NCBI GenBank assembly: GCA_903835685.1
Contig: CAILNX010000029.1
Location: 62,001 to 126,000, forward strand
Source: an uncultured delta proteobacterium
GTDB lineage: Bacteria; Desulfobacterota; Desulfovibrionia; Desulfovibrionales; Desulfovibrionaceae
DNA: 64,000 nucleotides
Direction of reading: 5' to 3'
Position 1 is the first letter of the stretch, and each line of letters starts with the position of its first letter. The notes beneath the pieces are model-generated. The model was not told the DNA's origin. It worked only from the letters and a program-made list of their open reading frames with translations, and ran no database searches. A program made the translations under genes and the position numbers. Of the stretch, positions 1 to 9,433 are shown one piece after another.

Positions 1-638
1 AACGGGAGCAGGGTCTCCACCTCCCGGCGTCGGCTGCCGGGCAGGATGCCCACGCGCAGCGGGTCCACGGGCAGGGTGTCCAGATCGGCCAGGGGCAGTT
101 CGTCCAGCAGGGGGTGGCCTACGAAGTCCACGTCCAGGCCTCGGGACCGGTAGAAATCCTGTTCGAAGGGCAGGATGCACAGGATGCGCCTGGTGTAGCG
201 ACGCAAGAACTCCACCCGGCCCGGCCGCCAGGCCCAGACCTGGGGGCTGATGTAATAGTAGACCGGGATGCCCAGCTTGTGGGCGATCTTGGCCAGCCGG
301 AAATTGAATTCCGGGCAGTCGATGAGCACCATGGCCTGGGGCCGCAGGCGTTTCAGCTCGGCCTTCAGGGTGGAGAGCAGGCCCAAAAGCCGGGGCAGGG
401 CGGAGAAAATGGCGGGCAGGCCCACGATGGAGATGAGCCCGGAGTCGTGGAGCACCTCCACCCCGGCCCGGCGCATGGCCTCCCCGCCCATGCCCGTGAA
501 GCGCGCCCCGGGACAGAGGCGGCGGGCGGCCAGGACCAGCCCGGCCCCGTGCATGTCCCCCGAGGCCTCGCCCGCATTGATCCAGATGAGCGGGGTCTCG
601 CGGTCCAGGTCGGCCAGGGGCGTGGGTTTCTTGCTCAT
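1..638 (-). CDS. lpxB: Lipid-A-disaccharide synthase LpxB (3' end beyond window)
   Basis: LpxB joins UDP-2,3-diacylglucosamine and lipid X to form the lipid A disaccharide at the inner face of the inner membrane. The visible N-terminal ~212 residues carry family landmarks: an early GEASGD loop, IDCPEFNFRLA, YYISPQVWAW, CILPFEQDFY and VGHPLLDELP, ending in GILPGSRRRE. The ATG at 638 shares four bases (ATGA) with the coaX stop, so the two minus-strand genes are translationally coupled. The C-terminal catalytic half lies off the left edge and cannot be judged. Confidence 0.9.
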   Translation of the reverse strand, partial: MSKKPTPLADLDRETPLIWINAGEASGDMHGAGLVLAARRLCPGARFTGMGGEAMRRAGVEVLHDSGLISIVGLPAIFSALPRLLGLLSTLKAELKRLRPQAMVLIDCPEFNFRLAKIAHKLGIPVYYYISPQVWAWRPGRVEFLRRYTRRILCILPFEQDFYRSRGLDVDFVGHPLLDELPLADLDTLPVDPLRVGILPGSRRREVETLLP

Positions 639-1429
639 GCCCGGTCCTTTAAGTCCAGATGATCCAGGGCCGCCAGCCGCAGGCCCTCCAGGAGCAGGTC
701 CGGCCGGACCTCGCCGATGGCCGGGCAGTGCCGGGCCACGGCCTCGGCGAATCCGCCCGTGGCCACGGTTCGGGTGCCTGGGCCGAGATGGTCCGAAAGC
801 CGCTTGATGAGCCCCTCGGCCATGGCCGCGAACCCGAAGAGAAATCCCTGACGCAGACCCTCGGCCGTGCTCTGGCCAATGCTCAAATCCACGGGGCCGG
901 AGTCCAGGCCGATGCGCGGGAGCTTGGCCGTGCGGCTGGCCAAGGCCCCCAGGGAGGAGAAAAGCCCCGGGCAGATGAGGCCGCCCAGGTAGGCCTGGCC
1001 CGAAACGCAGTCGAAGGTGGTGGCCGTGCCGAAATCAATGACCACCAGGGGCGGGCCAGGGTGCAGTCTGCGGGCCGCGAAGCACACGGCCAGCCGATCC
1101 GCGCCCACCTCGTGGGGCCTCTCGTAGCGATTCTCCAAATCCAGGGGCAGTTCCGTGGGCACGAATTTGAGTTCGACCCCCAGGAACCGGGCCAGGGCCT
1201 GGCGCAGCAGGGGGTCCAGGGGCGGCACCACCGAGGAGGCCACGGCCAGTTCGGCCTGGCCCGGGTTCAGCCCCTGGGTCTGGCACAGGGCCAGGAGTTT
1301 CAGGCCCAGGCTGTCCGAGGTCTCGTCCAAGGCCGTGGGCAGGGTGAAAGAGGCGCGCACCCCTCCCAAGTCGGCCAGGCCGACCTTCAAGTTGGTGTTG
1401 CCCTGGTCCAAAAGCAGGAATCGACGCAT
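635..1429 (-). CDS. coaX: Type III pantothenate kinase CoaX
   Basis: This 264-residue protein should phosphorylate pantothenate in the first step of coenzyme A synthesis. Visible type III signatures are DQGNTNLKVG at the N terminus (phosphate loop of the ASKHA fold), GADRLA in the middle and IDFGTATTFD for nucleotide binding. Length is normal for the family. Type III enzymes resist CoA feedback and use a monovalent cation; that is family knowledge. It precedes lpxB with an ATGA overlap and is divergent from the bd-like gene at 1525. Confidence 0.93.
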   Translation of the reverse strand: MRRFLLLDQGNTNLKVGLADLGGVRASFTLPTALDETSDSLGLKLLALCQTQGLNPGQAELAVASSVVPPLDPLLRQALARFLGVELKFVPTELPLDLENRYERPHEVGADRLAVCFAARRLHPGPPLVVIDFGTATTFDCVSGQAYLGGLICPGLFSSLGALASRTAKLPRIGLDSGPVDLSIGQSTAEGLRQGFLFGFAAMAEGLIKRLSDHLGPGTRTVATGGFAEAVARHCPAIGEVRPDLLLEGLRLAALDHLDLKDRA

Positions 1430-1459
1430 GGGGGTGGGGGCTCCTTGCCTAAAATCGTG

Positions 1460-1487
1460 TTGTCATCGGCCCGGGGACCGTTTATAC
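1460..1487 (+). promoter_or_regulatory. Candidate sigma-70 promoter for the bd-like/octahaem operon
   Basis: TTGTCA (1460-1465) and TTATAC (1482-1487) are separated by 16 bases, in the gap between coaX and the gene at 1525. A ribosome-binding site AAGGAG follows just before the ATG. This is consensus matching only. Confidence 0.5.
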
Positions 1488-1524
1488 GCTGGAAAGAAAC
1501 AAAGGAAAAGCCCAAGGAGCGCCC

Positions 1525-2607
1525 ATGGACCCCGCATCGCTCATCCCGGCCTCGGACGCCATCCCCGTGGCCTGGGGCTGGTTCGAGGTCCTTTCCCTGC
1601 TCACCTTCGCCCTGCACCTGCTGCTCATGAACACGGTGCTCGGCGGCGCGGTTTTCGCCCTGGTCGGCCAGGTGCGTGGCCAGGTGCATGGGCAGTCCCT
1701 GGACACCAGCCGGGATCTGTCCAAGCGACTGCCCATTGTCCTGGCCCTGACCGTGAACCTGGGCGTGCCCCCTTTGCTGTTCGTGCAGGTGCTCTACGGC
1801 AATTTCCTGTATACCAGCTCCCTGCTCATGGCCGTGTTCTGGCTCGGTCTGGTGGGCACGGTCATGACCGCCTACGCCCTGCTCTATGTCTGGGACTTTC
1901 ATTTCGACAGCTTTTCCGGCCCGGCCCGCACCCTGTGCCTGGGCGCGAGCGTGGCCCTGCTCCTGGTCTCGGCCTTCATCCTGGTCAACAACATGTCCCT
2001 GATGATCCGGCCCGAGGCCTGGGCGGCCTATTTCCAGAACGCGCGCGGCACCCTGCTCAATCTCTCGGACCCCACCCTGATCCCCCGCTATCTGCATTTT
2101 GTCCTGGCCGCCCTGGCCGTGGGCGGGCTGTTCGTGGCCCTGTCCGCGCGACTCAAGGCCCGCGCGACCGGGGATTTAGAAGCCGGGGCCGAGACCGTCC
2201 GCCAGGGCCTGCGCTGGTTCACCACCGCCACCATGGCCCAGATGGCTGTGGGCCTGTGGTGGCTCATGTCCTTAAGGCGCGAGGTCATGCTCACCTTCAT
2301 GGGCGACAGCGTCCCGGCCACAGCGGTGTTCCTGGCCGCACTGGTCCTGGGCCTGTCCGCCCTGACCGCCGGAATGCGCGGCCGGGTGGAGCTCACGGCC
2401 TGGCTCACAGGGGCCACGGTCCTGGCCATGGTCGGGGTGCGCTCCTTTCTGCGGGCCGCGAGCCTGGCTCCGTACCACTCCGTGAGCAGTCTGGCCGTGA
2501 CCGGCGAACTTTCACCTCTGCTGGTTTTCCTGGCTGCCCTGGCCGTCACCCTGGCCGTCGTGGTCTACCTGCTCAAGCTGTACCGGCAGGCCGGGAAGGA
2601 GGCCTGA
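1525..2607 (+). CDS. Cytochrome bd-like polytopic membrane protein, partner of the octahaem protein
   Basis: A 360-residue protein with about nine hydrophobic segments and no signal peptide. His31 is followed eight residues later by Gly40-Gly41, and the same His-x8-Gly-Gly spacing recurs at His191/Gly200-Gly201, so the protein looks internally duplicated. The next gene, three bases downstream, begins with the same motif (His24/Gly33-Gly34). The histidines are plausible haem b ligands, as in the CydA helix that begins with an axial His. I read it as a second membrane subunit of a CydA-related quinol-interacting complex. It is not a canonical CydB, and I cannot name the family. ATG chosen with AAGGAG upstream. 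Confidence 0.6.
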   Translation: MDPASLIPASDAIPVAWGWFEVLSLLTFALHLLLMNTVLGGAVFALVGQVRGQVHGQSLDTSRDLSKRLPIVLALTVNLGVPPLLFVQVLYGNFLYTSSLLMAVFWLGLVGTVMTAYALLYVWDFHFDSFSGPARTLCLGASVALLLVSAFILVNNMSLMIRPEAWAAYFQNARGTLLNLSDPTLIPRYLHFVLAALAVGGLFVALSARLKARATGDLEAGAETVRQGLRWFTTATMAQMAVGLWWLMSLRREVMLTFMGDSVPATAVFLAALVLGLSALTAGMRGRVELTAWLTGATVLAMVGVRSFLRAASLAPYHSVSSLAVTGELSPLLVFLAALAVTLAVVVYLLKLYRQAGKEA

Positions 2608-2610
2608 GCC

Positions 2611-5250
2611 ATGGAATATCCGGTCTGGCAACTCACCACCCTGGGCGGGGGCTTCCTTATCGCCTTGATCGCCACGGTGCATGTGTACGTGGCCCATTTC
2701 GCCGTGGGCGGAGGACTGTTCCTGGTTCTGGCCGAGCGCCTGGGCCTGGCCCGCAAATCCCCGGCCATCCTGGAATACACCAAATACCACGCCAAATTCT
2801 TCATGCTCCTGACCATGGTCTTTGGCGGGCTCTCGGGCGTGGCCATCTGGTTCACCATCGCGCTTCTGGCCCCCCAGGTCACCTCCGAGCTCATCCACAT
2901 ATTCGTCTTCGGGTTCGCCATTGAGTGGGCCTTTTTCGTGGGTGAGATCGTGTCCCTTTTGGTCTACTACTATTCCTTCGGCCGCATGCGCGCGGCCGAG
3001 CACCAGCGGGTGGGGCTGCTCTATTTCCTCTTCGCCTGGCTCTCGCTTTTCACCATCACCGGCATCATCGGGTACATGCTCACCCCGGGCCGCTGGCTTC
3101 AGACCTTCGGGTTCTGGGACGGGTTCTTCAATCCCACCTTCTGGCCAGCGGTGTGCTTCCGGACCTTCATGGCCCTGACCTTTGCCGGACTTTTCGGGTT
3201 TTTCAACGCCTGCCGGATCAAGGAGGAGAGCGCCCGGGAGACCATGGTCCGGGCCTGCGCCGTGTGGACGGCCGCCCCGGTGTTCCTGGCCCTGCCCTCG
3301 GCTTGGTGGTATGTAAAGGCCCTGCCCCCCGAGACCCTGGAGCGGGTCACCCGCCTGGCCGGGGAGACTTGGCCCTATGTCCAGGCCGTGCCCCTGGTCG
3401 GCGCGGCCCTGATCCTGGGCGGGCTGTTCATGATCCCCCGCCTGCCTGCCGGGGCGCGCACGGCCCTGGCCCTGGTTCTGCTTCTGGTCGGCCAGGCCTA
3501 CATCGGGGCCTTCGAGTTCGCCCGGGAGGCCGGTCGCCGTCCCTTCCTGGTCACGGACCACGTCTATTCCAACCAGATTCCGGTGGCCTCGGCGCCCCTC
3601 CTGAACGCCGAGGGCCTGCTCTCCTGGGCCAAATGGTCCCCGGTCAAGGCCGTGGACCCGGCCAACCCCCTGCCCGCGGGCAAGGTCCTCTTCGACTTGG
3701 AGTGCCTGTCCTGCCACAGCCTGGGCGGCCCGGTGAAGGACATCCGGCCGCGCACGGCCAAGTACACCGTGGAGGGCATGGACTGCCAGCTCGACGGCCT
3801 GGGCCGGGTGAACACGGCCATGCCTCCCTTCATTGGCACCCGGGCCGAGCGCATGGCCCTGGCCCAGTACATCGTGCAGGGGGTGAACGGACGGGGGCCA
3901 GAGGCCGAGACCGTGGTCACGGCCCGGGACCTGGCCTTGAACGTCCCCTCCTTTGACGAGAATACGGCCGAATACACGCTTCTGGCCTGGAGCGCCCAGG
4001 GCATGTACGCGGTCACGGACAGCGACGGGTATTTCTCCCTGCGCCCGCCCGGAGGCGACCTGCGGGCCGTGCTCATAAGGCGTGGCCCCCAGCCTGAACT
4101 GATCGTTGACAACGTGGTTCTGCGCTACGGGGTGGAGCAGGGATTTGAGTACCCGGCCAAGCATTCGGATTTCTGGAAGCAGGCCAGGGCCTCCCTGGGC
4201 CTGAACCTGACCGTCAATGTGGGCCTGGCGGGCAAAGGCCTGTCCGGGGTCCTGGACCCCCGGCCCGAGACCAAGACCTTTGAGGCCCGGGGCATCCCGG
4301 TCCTGCCTTATCCTGATCAGGGCGGGTTCAACCCCTATCCCCTGGTCACGGTGGAGGCCCGGGACAAGGCCAGCGACGCCCTGCTGGTCAAGACCCGCAC
4401 CGTGCTTCCGGTGTCCACGGAAATGGGCTGCAAGAACTGCCACGGCGGCAAGTGGAAGGTCGAGGGCCTGGCCGGGATTTCCGATGCGGCCGGGCAGGGC
4501 GTTCTGGCCACCCACGACCAGATGAGCCGCACCAACCTGGCCTCTCAGGCTGCGGCCGGAACACCTGTGCGCTGCCAGTCCTGCCATCCGGATCGAGGGA
4601 CTGGACAAGGCGCGACCAAGGAGCTGTTGACCCTTTCAGCCGCCCTGCACGGACTGCACGCCAATTACATGACCGGCCGGGGGGCCGAGGCCTGCGCCAG
4701 TTGCCATCCCTCCCGGGCCGACGGTCCCACCCGCTGCCAGCGCGGCCGTCACGCGGCTGCGGGCCTGACCTGCGTCAACTGCCACGGGACCATGGAGGAC
4801 CACTCCCTGGCCCTGCTCAAGCACGAGGCCGAGGCGGGCAAGAAGGCCGCAGGGCTGCTCATGCGCGCCTTGAAGCCCCGGGCCGTGGCCGACGTCGGGG
4901 CCGTGGTCCCGCGCGAACCCTGGGTCCAGGAGCCTGACTGCCTGAACTGCCACAAGGAATACGCCCGGCCTGACCGGGCCACGGCCACGGGCTTCAATGT
5001 CTGGACCATGGGCGAGGCCGGGCTGTTCCAGAACCGCCGCGACGACATGAACGCCATGCCCTGCGCGGCCTGCCACAATGCGGCCCACGCTACCTTCCCG
5101 GCCCAGAACCTCTACGGCCGGGACCGGGACAACATCGGGCCCTTGCAATACATGGGCTTTGCCGGGACCCTGGGCCAGTCGGGCAAGTGCACGGTTTGCC
5201 ATATGGAGAGCATGGACGGGGACGCCCACCACCCGAACCTGGTGAAGTAG
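2611..5250 (+). CDS. CydA-like membrane domain fused to an octahaem c-type cytochrome region
   Basis: 879 residues. Residues 1-330 are polytopic and CydA-like: His24 and His29 in the first helix, a GEIVSLLVYYYSFGRM segment near 111-126, and EAGRRP at 306-311, which resembles the E-x-G-R-x-P motif of bd oxidases. Residues 360-879 are soluble and hold eight CxxCH haem sites: CLSCH (365), CKNCH (607), CQSCH, CASCH, CVNCH, CLNCH, CAACH and CTVCH. Residues 480-605 are haem-free and beta-rich. A ninth possible site reads CQRGRH and lacks the second Cys. Inferred role: electrons pass from membrane quinol through b haems to periplasmic c haems, i.e. a quinol:cytochrome c oxidoreductase or a bd-superfamily reductase with a cytochrome tail. 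Direction and partner are unknown. Confidence 0.75.
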   Translation: MEYPVWQLTTLGGGFLIALIATVHVYVAHFAVGGGLFLVLAERLGLARKSPAILEYTKYHAKFFMLLTMVFGGLSGVAIWFTIALLAPQVTSELIHIFVFGFAIEWAFFVGEIVSLLVYYYSFGRMRAAEHQRVGLLYFLFAWLSLFTITGIIGYMLTPGRWLQTFGFWDGFFNPTFWPAVCFRTFMALTFAGLFGFFNACRIKEESARETMVRACAVWTAAPVFLALPSAWWYVKALPPETLERVTRLAGETWPYVQAVPLVGAALILGGLFMIPRLPAGARTALALVLLLVGQAYIGAFEFAREAGRRPFLVTDHVYSNQIPVASAPLLNAEGLLSWAKWSPVKAVDPANPLPAGKVLFDLECLSCHSLGGPVKDIRPRTAKYTVEGMDCQLDGLGRVNTAMPPFIGTRAERMALAQYIVQGVNGRGPEAETVVTARDLALNVPSFDENTAEYTLLAWSAQGMYAVTDSDGYFSLRPPGGDLRAVLIRRGPQPELIVDNVVLRYGVEQGFEYPAKHSDFWKQARASLGLNLTVNVGLAGKGLSGVLDPRPETKTFEARGIPVLPYPDQGGFNPYPLVTVEARDKASDALLVKTRTVLPVSTEMGCKNCHGGKWKVEGLAGISDAAGQGVLATHDQMSRTNLASQAAAGTPVRCQSCHPDRGTGQGATKELLTLSAALHGLHANYMTGRGAEACASCHPSRADGPTRCQRGRHAAAGLTCVNCHGTMEDHSLALLKHEAEAGKKAAGLLMRALKPRAVADVGAVVPREPWVQEPDCLNCHKEYARPDRATATGFNVWTMGEAGLFQNRRDDMNAMPCAACHNAAHATFPAQNLYGRDRDNIGPLQYMGFAGTLGQSGKCTVCHMESMDGDAHHPNLVK

Positions 5251-5251
5251 A

Positions 5252-8200
5252 ATGGATATGGCCCCTGGACCGCGCCGTGTGGCCCGCTGGGGCCTGGTCC
5301 TGGCCGGGCTGGTGGCGGCCTACGCTCTGGCCGGGTTTCTGGCCGTGCCTCTCCTGGCCGGGCGGGTCTTGGTGGCCGAGTTGTCCCGGGCCACCAACCG
5401 CAGCGTGGACCTTGCCTCCGTCTCCTTCAATCCCTTCACTCTGACCCTGGAACTGCACGGCCTGCGTTTGTCCGACCGGGAGCCCGGCCTCTCTCTGGTC
5501 GCGGTGCGCACCCTGCGGGTCAACGCCGAATCCTTTCCCCTGCTCCTGCGCCAGGCCAGCCTGTCCGAGGTCCTGGTGGACCAGCCCCAGGCCCATCTCA
5601 TCCGGCGGCCGGACGGGAGCGTGAATATCCTGGACCTCCTGCCTCATCCCCGGGCGCAGGCCGATCCTCCTCCCGATCCGTCCGTCCGGGCCGCCTCCCG
5701 GGCCTGGGGCTTCCGGGTGGAGAACCTGCGGGTGCTGAACGCCTCCCTGACCTTCAACGACACAGTGGCCGGAGTGACTCACCGGGTGGGCAATGTGACC
5801 TTGAGCGCCCCTGTGGTGGCCAGCGCGGTCAGGCAGGGCGAGCAGGGGCTTTCGGCCAATTTCACGGCCGTGGTGGATGAGGGTTGGGTACATCTGGAGG
5901 CCCGGGGCGATCCTTTTGCGGCCAACGGGACCCTGGCGGTCCTGGCCGAGGTGCGCAACCTGCCTCTGGGGCCGAGCTTAGCCGAGGCCCCGCTGATTTT
6001 CGCCGGTCCCAGACCCTCGGGACGGCTGGACGCAAACGCCACGGCCAACATGACCCTGGACCACCAGGGCCTGATCGGCCTGGTCTCGCGCCTGGACCTG
6101 GCCCTCACGGGCCTGGAGGCCCGGGACGCCCAAGGCCGGGAGGTCCTGCGCCTGCCCCGGCTGGGTCTGGAGGGCGTCCGTTTTTTCCTGCCCGAGAACC
6201 GGCTGGAGGTGGAGGCCGTGACCCTGGCCCATCCTCTGGTGCGCCCGGAACTTTCGGCCCAGGGCCTGAACCTGGCCACCCTTGTCCGGCCCGCGCCGGA
6301 AAAACCCCAGCCACGGCATCGGGCCGAGCCAGGCGCGGTCCAGGGCAACGCCTCCCATGCCGGAGCGGCCCGGCCTCCAGTCCCGGCCTTCCGGGCCCGG
6401 GTCAACGCCACCAATTCCAGCCAAGGAAAGAGCGCTCCGGCTAATGACACCACCGTCAAAGCCGGGATTGCGGCTGAATCAGGCCCAAGCCCCGGGCATA
6501 AGCCGGGCTCCAACAGGACCCAGAACAAGACCGCGCCAGTGGTCCAGGCCAACTCAACGGCAGTCCGCGCCCCGGCCCCGTTCAGCGCGGAAATCCATCA
6601 GGTCCGGGTGACGGGCGGCCGGGTGGAGTTCGCGGACTCCACGGTTTCCCCGGGGTTCAAGACCGTGCTCGCGCCCCTGGACCTGACCCTGTCCGGGATT
6701 CGCTCCGACGGGCATGGCCGGATCAAGACCAGTCTGTCCGCAGCCACGGACAATGGGGAGAAGATCGGATTTTCCGGGGAGGCGGCCAGCGCGCCTCTGT
6801 CCCTGGCAGGGACTTTGGAGGCCTCGGGCCTGGACCTGAAACGCTACGCCCCCTACCTGGGCGGACTGCCCCTGGAGGTTTTCGAGGGCCGGGCCGGGGC
6901 CAAGCTCAAGGTGGAGCTGGCCCTGGGCAGCGGTGCGCCCGGGGTCCTGGTCAAGGGCTCGGACCTGTCCCTGGACGGCCTGCGCCTGCGGGTCCAGGGG
7001 GACGAGGCCGATCTCCTGCGCCTGGACCGGGTGGACGTGCGGGGCCTGAACCTGGACCTGGCCGCCCGCCGGGTGGACGTGGGTCAGGTGGCGGCCCGGG
7101 GCGGGGGTGCGTTCCTGGCCCGGGACGCGAATGGAATGTTCAACGCCGCGCGTCTGGCCGTTCCGTCCGGGAACCGGACCAGGGCGACTGGGGAGCGCGC
7201 GACCCAGAACCAGTCTGTTTCAGGTCAGAACCAGACGGCAGTGGTCCAGAATGGCCCGGATTCTCCCGGAAATCAGTTGGCCCAGGCCAAGGTCGAGCCC
7301 GATGCGGCCCAAACGGTTCCGGTGGCGGCTCAGCCCAAGGCCAAGGGCAAGACCTTGGTCAAGGGCAAGGCCGGGAAAAAGTCCAAGGCCAGGTCCCAGG
7401 TCGGCCCCAGGCCAGCCCTGCAATCCCTGCCCGTCGGCCCGGTCCCGGGGGAGGCTCCGCCCGCGCCCGCAGGCAGCCCCTGGACCGTGGTTCTGCGCGA
7501 TCTGCGCCTGGACGGCCAGTCCCTGCGTTTTCTGGACCGGTCCAACCCCCGGCCCGTGGACCTGACCCTGGATGCCCTGGCCCTGCACCTGACGAGCGCG
7601 GTGCTGAGCGGGGGAGTCCAGGCCCCCATGGGCCTGGAGCTGGCCTTCGGCCTTGGCCAGGGCCGGGCCAAGATTTCCGGGCAGGTGGGGGTGTCCCCCC
7701 CGAGCGCGGACCTGACCCTGGATTGCACCGGCCTAGACTTGGCCCCCCTGGCCGGGTATGCGCCCGCGTCCCTGAAGGTCACCCTGGCCCGGGGCCAGGC
7801 CAGTCTGCGCGGGCGGTTGGTGGCCACGGCCCCGCCCGACCGGGACCTGACCCTGTCCTGGAAGGGAGGCCTTGGCCTGCACCATTTCCAGTTTGTCGAC
7901 ACCCTGGCCCGCCAGCCCCTGTTGCAATGGGGGGCCTTGGATATCCACGAGATCCAGGCCGGGATGAACCCGGACTATCTCCAGATGGAGCGGGTGAACC
8001 TGGACAAGCTCTACGCCTCGGTGGTCCTGACCGCCAACCGGACCCTGAACCTGGTGGACGCCATGGCCCAGGACAAGGGCGGGGACAAGAACCCCAGACC
8101 CACGCAGGCCGCGTTGACGGCCTCGCCTCCGGGCTCGGTCCAGACTCCGCCCCCGGCCTCGGCCCAGGGTTCGGCCAAAAAGGCCAAGGTCCGCAATGTG

Positions 8201-9361
8201 GTGGTGGAGACCGTGGTCCTGACCAATTCCACTGTGGACTTTACGGATTTGGGTTTCAAACCGCCCATCGAGATGCGCCTTGACGAACTGCACGGCCGGG
8301 TGCAGGGGCTCATCTCCAAGGAGGGCACCCCGGCGGACATCTCCCTTGAAGGCCGCGTGGATGGCGAGGCTCCCATTTCCATCCTGGGCCAGGGGACCCT
8401 GTTCGGCGGGGAGTTGTTCCTGGATTTGAAGATGACCACCGACGGCCTGGACCTGGCCCGCATGAGCTCCTATTCCGAGAAATACCTGGGGCACGCTGTG
8501 CGCTCGGGCAAGCTGGCCCTGGACCTGCAATACAAGGTGCGCAACAGCACCCTGGACTCCCAGAACAAGATATCCCTGGACAACCTGGCCCTGGGCCGCA
8601 AGGTGGAAAGTCCCGACGCCGTGGACCTGCCCATTTCTTTGGCCCTGGCCCTGTTGCGCAACAGCGACGGGGTGGTGGAGCTGGACGTGCCCGTGCGCGG
8701 AGATTTGAACAAGCCGGATTTCAGCATCGCCAAGGTGATCTGGGAGGCCCTGGCGGGCATGTTCAAGAAGCTCATCTTCGCCCCCTTCTCCTTCCTGGGC
8801 CTGCCTTTCGGCCAGGACAAGACCGGGTACATCGATTTCGAGCCCGACAGCCTGATCCTCACTCCGGAATCGGCCCGGAACCTGGACAAACTGGTGTCGG
8901 CCGTGGTCTCAAAACCCGATGTGGACATCGAGGTGGCCGGGCAGGTGGACGCCACGGCCGACGAGGAGGGGGTGCGACGGTACATGCTCTTTCGCGATCT
9001 GGCCGAACTGAAAATCAAGGACCTCCTGGACCGGGGCGAGGCCGCCCTGCGGGTGGACGAGGTGACCTTGACGCCTGAGGAGTATCAGGACTATCTGGGA
9101 CGGTTCTATCGCCAGACCAAGGGATTTTTCAAACCTTGGAGCGCGGCCAAGACCGAGAAGGAACTTCTGGACGCCATTGTGGCCACCGAGGAGGGCCAGC
9201 GCCAGTTCGCCCGCAAGCGGGCCTTGGCCGTGCGGGACAATTTGACTGCCGAGGGCCGCATCCCTCTCCGCAGGGTGTACGTGGTGGAGCCCGACCAGGT
9301 GGCGGCCGAGCCCTGGCACGGGGCCAGGGCCAGCCGGGTGAATGTGACCCTGCGCTACTAG
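5252..9361 (+). CDS. Giant DUF748/AsmA-like envelope protein with C-terminal OmpA-like part
   Basis: 1369 residues. One N-terminal membrane anchor (about 10-35) is followed by SVDLASVSFNPFTLTLELHG, a typical DUF748 opening. The conserved DUF748 core (LGFKPPIEMRLDELHG) lies near 1005-1020. The last ~180 residues resemble the OmpA/MotB-like end of the family (IDFEPDSLILTPESARNL). DUF748 and AsmA-like proteins are thought to span the periplasm and help outer-membrane lipid or protein homeostasis. Three disordered Pro/Ala/Gln/Asn linkers (near 350-450, 635-740 and 945-985) interrupt it and are unusually rich in N-x-S/T sequons. The ATG sits two bases after the octahaem stop, so co-transcription is likely. 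Confidence 0.75.
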   Translation: MDMAPGPRRVARWGLVLAGLVAAYALAGFLAVPLLAGRVLVAELSRATNRSVDLASVSFNPFTLTLELHGLRLSDREPGLSLVAVRTLRVNAESFPLLLRQASLSEVLVDQPQAHLIRRPDGSVNILDLLPHPRAQADPPPDPSVRAASRAWGFRVENLRVLNASLTFNDTVAGVTHRVGNVTLSAPVVASAVRQGEQGLSANFTAVVDEGWVHLEARGDPFAANGTLAVLAEVRNLPLGPSLAEAPLIFAGPRPSGRLDANATANMTLDHQGLIGLVSRLDLALTGLEARDAQGREVLRLPRLGLEGVRFFLPENRLEVEAVTLAHPLVRPELSAQGLNLATLVRPAPEKPQPRHRAEPGAVQGNASHAGAARPPVPAFRARVNATNSSQGKSAPANDTTVKAGIAAESGPSPGHKPGSNRTQNKTAPVVQANSTAVRAPAPFSAEIHQVRVTGGRVEFADSTVSPGFKTVLAPLDLTLSGIRSDGHGRIKTSLSAATDNGEKIGFSGEAASAPLSLAGTLEASGLDLKRYAPYLGGLPLEVFEGRAGAKLKVELALGSGAPGVLVKGSDLSLDGLRLRVQGDEADLLRLDRVDVRGLNLDLAARRVDVGQVAARGGGAFLARDANGMFNAARLAVPSGNRTRATGERATQNQSVSGQNQTAVVQNGPDSPGNQLAQAKVEPDAAQTVPVAAQPKAKGKTLVKGKAGKKSKARSQVGPRPALQSLPVGPVPGEAPPAPAGSPWTVVLRDLRLDGQSLRFLDRSNPRPVDLTLDALALHLTSAVLSGGVQAPMGLELAFGLGQGRAKISGQVGVSPPSADLTLDCTGLDLAPLAGYAPASLKVTLARGQASLRGRLVATAPPDRDLTLSWKGGLGLHHFQFVDTLARQPLLQWGALDIHEIQAGMNPDYLQMERVNLDKLYASVVLTANRTLNLVDAMAQDKGGDKNPRPTQAALTASPPGSVQTPPPASAQGSAKKAKVRNVVVETVVLTNSTVDFTDLGFKPPIEMRLDELHGRVQGLISKEGTPADISLEGRVDGEAPISILGQGTLFGGELFLDLKMTTDGLDLARMSSYSEKYLGHAVRSGKLALDLQYKVRNSTLDSQNKISLDNLALGRKVESPDAVDLPISLALALLRNSDGVVELDVPVRGDLNKPDFSIAKVIWEALAGMFKKLIFAPFSFLGLPFGQDKTGYIDFEPDSLILTPESARNLDKLVSAVVSKPDVDIEVAGQVDATADEEGVRRYMLFRDLAELKIKDLLDRGEAALRVDEVTLTPEEYQDYLGRFYRQTKGFFKPWSAAKTEKELLDAIVATEEGQRQFARKRALAVRDNLTAEGRIPLRRVYVVEPDQVAAEPWHGARASRVNVTLRY

Positions 9362-9433
9362 CCTCGCGTGTACAAAAAAAGAACAATTTCAGGACGACAT
9401 GTACGCGTGGCGTTCCAAGGCATATGAAGGCCC

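Noticed and set aside
2512-4608. 698-residue open frame on the minus strand
   Set aside because: It is the complement of the bd-like and octahaem genes; Gly/Gln/His-rich with no domain, a typical GC-rich shadow.
4736-4755. Ninth haem site in the octahaem protein (CQRGRH)
   Set aside because: There is no second cysteine, so it does not fit CxxCH.
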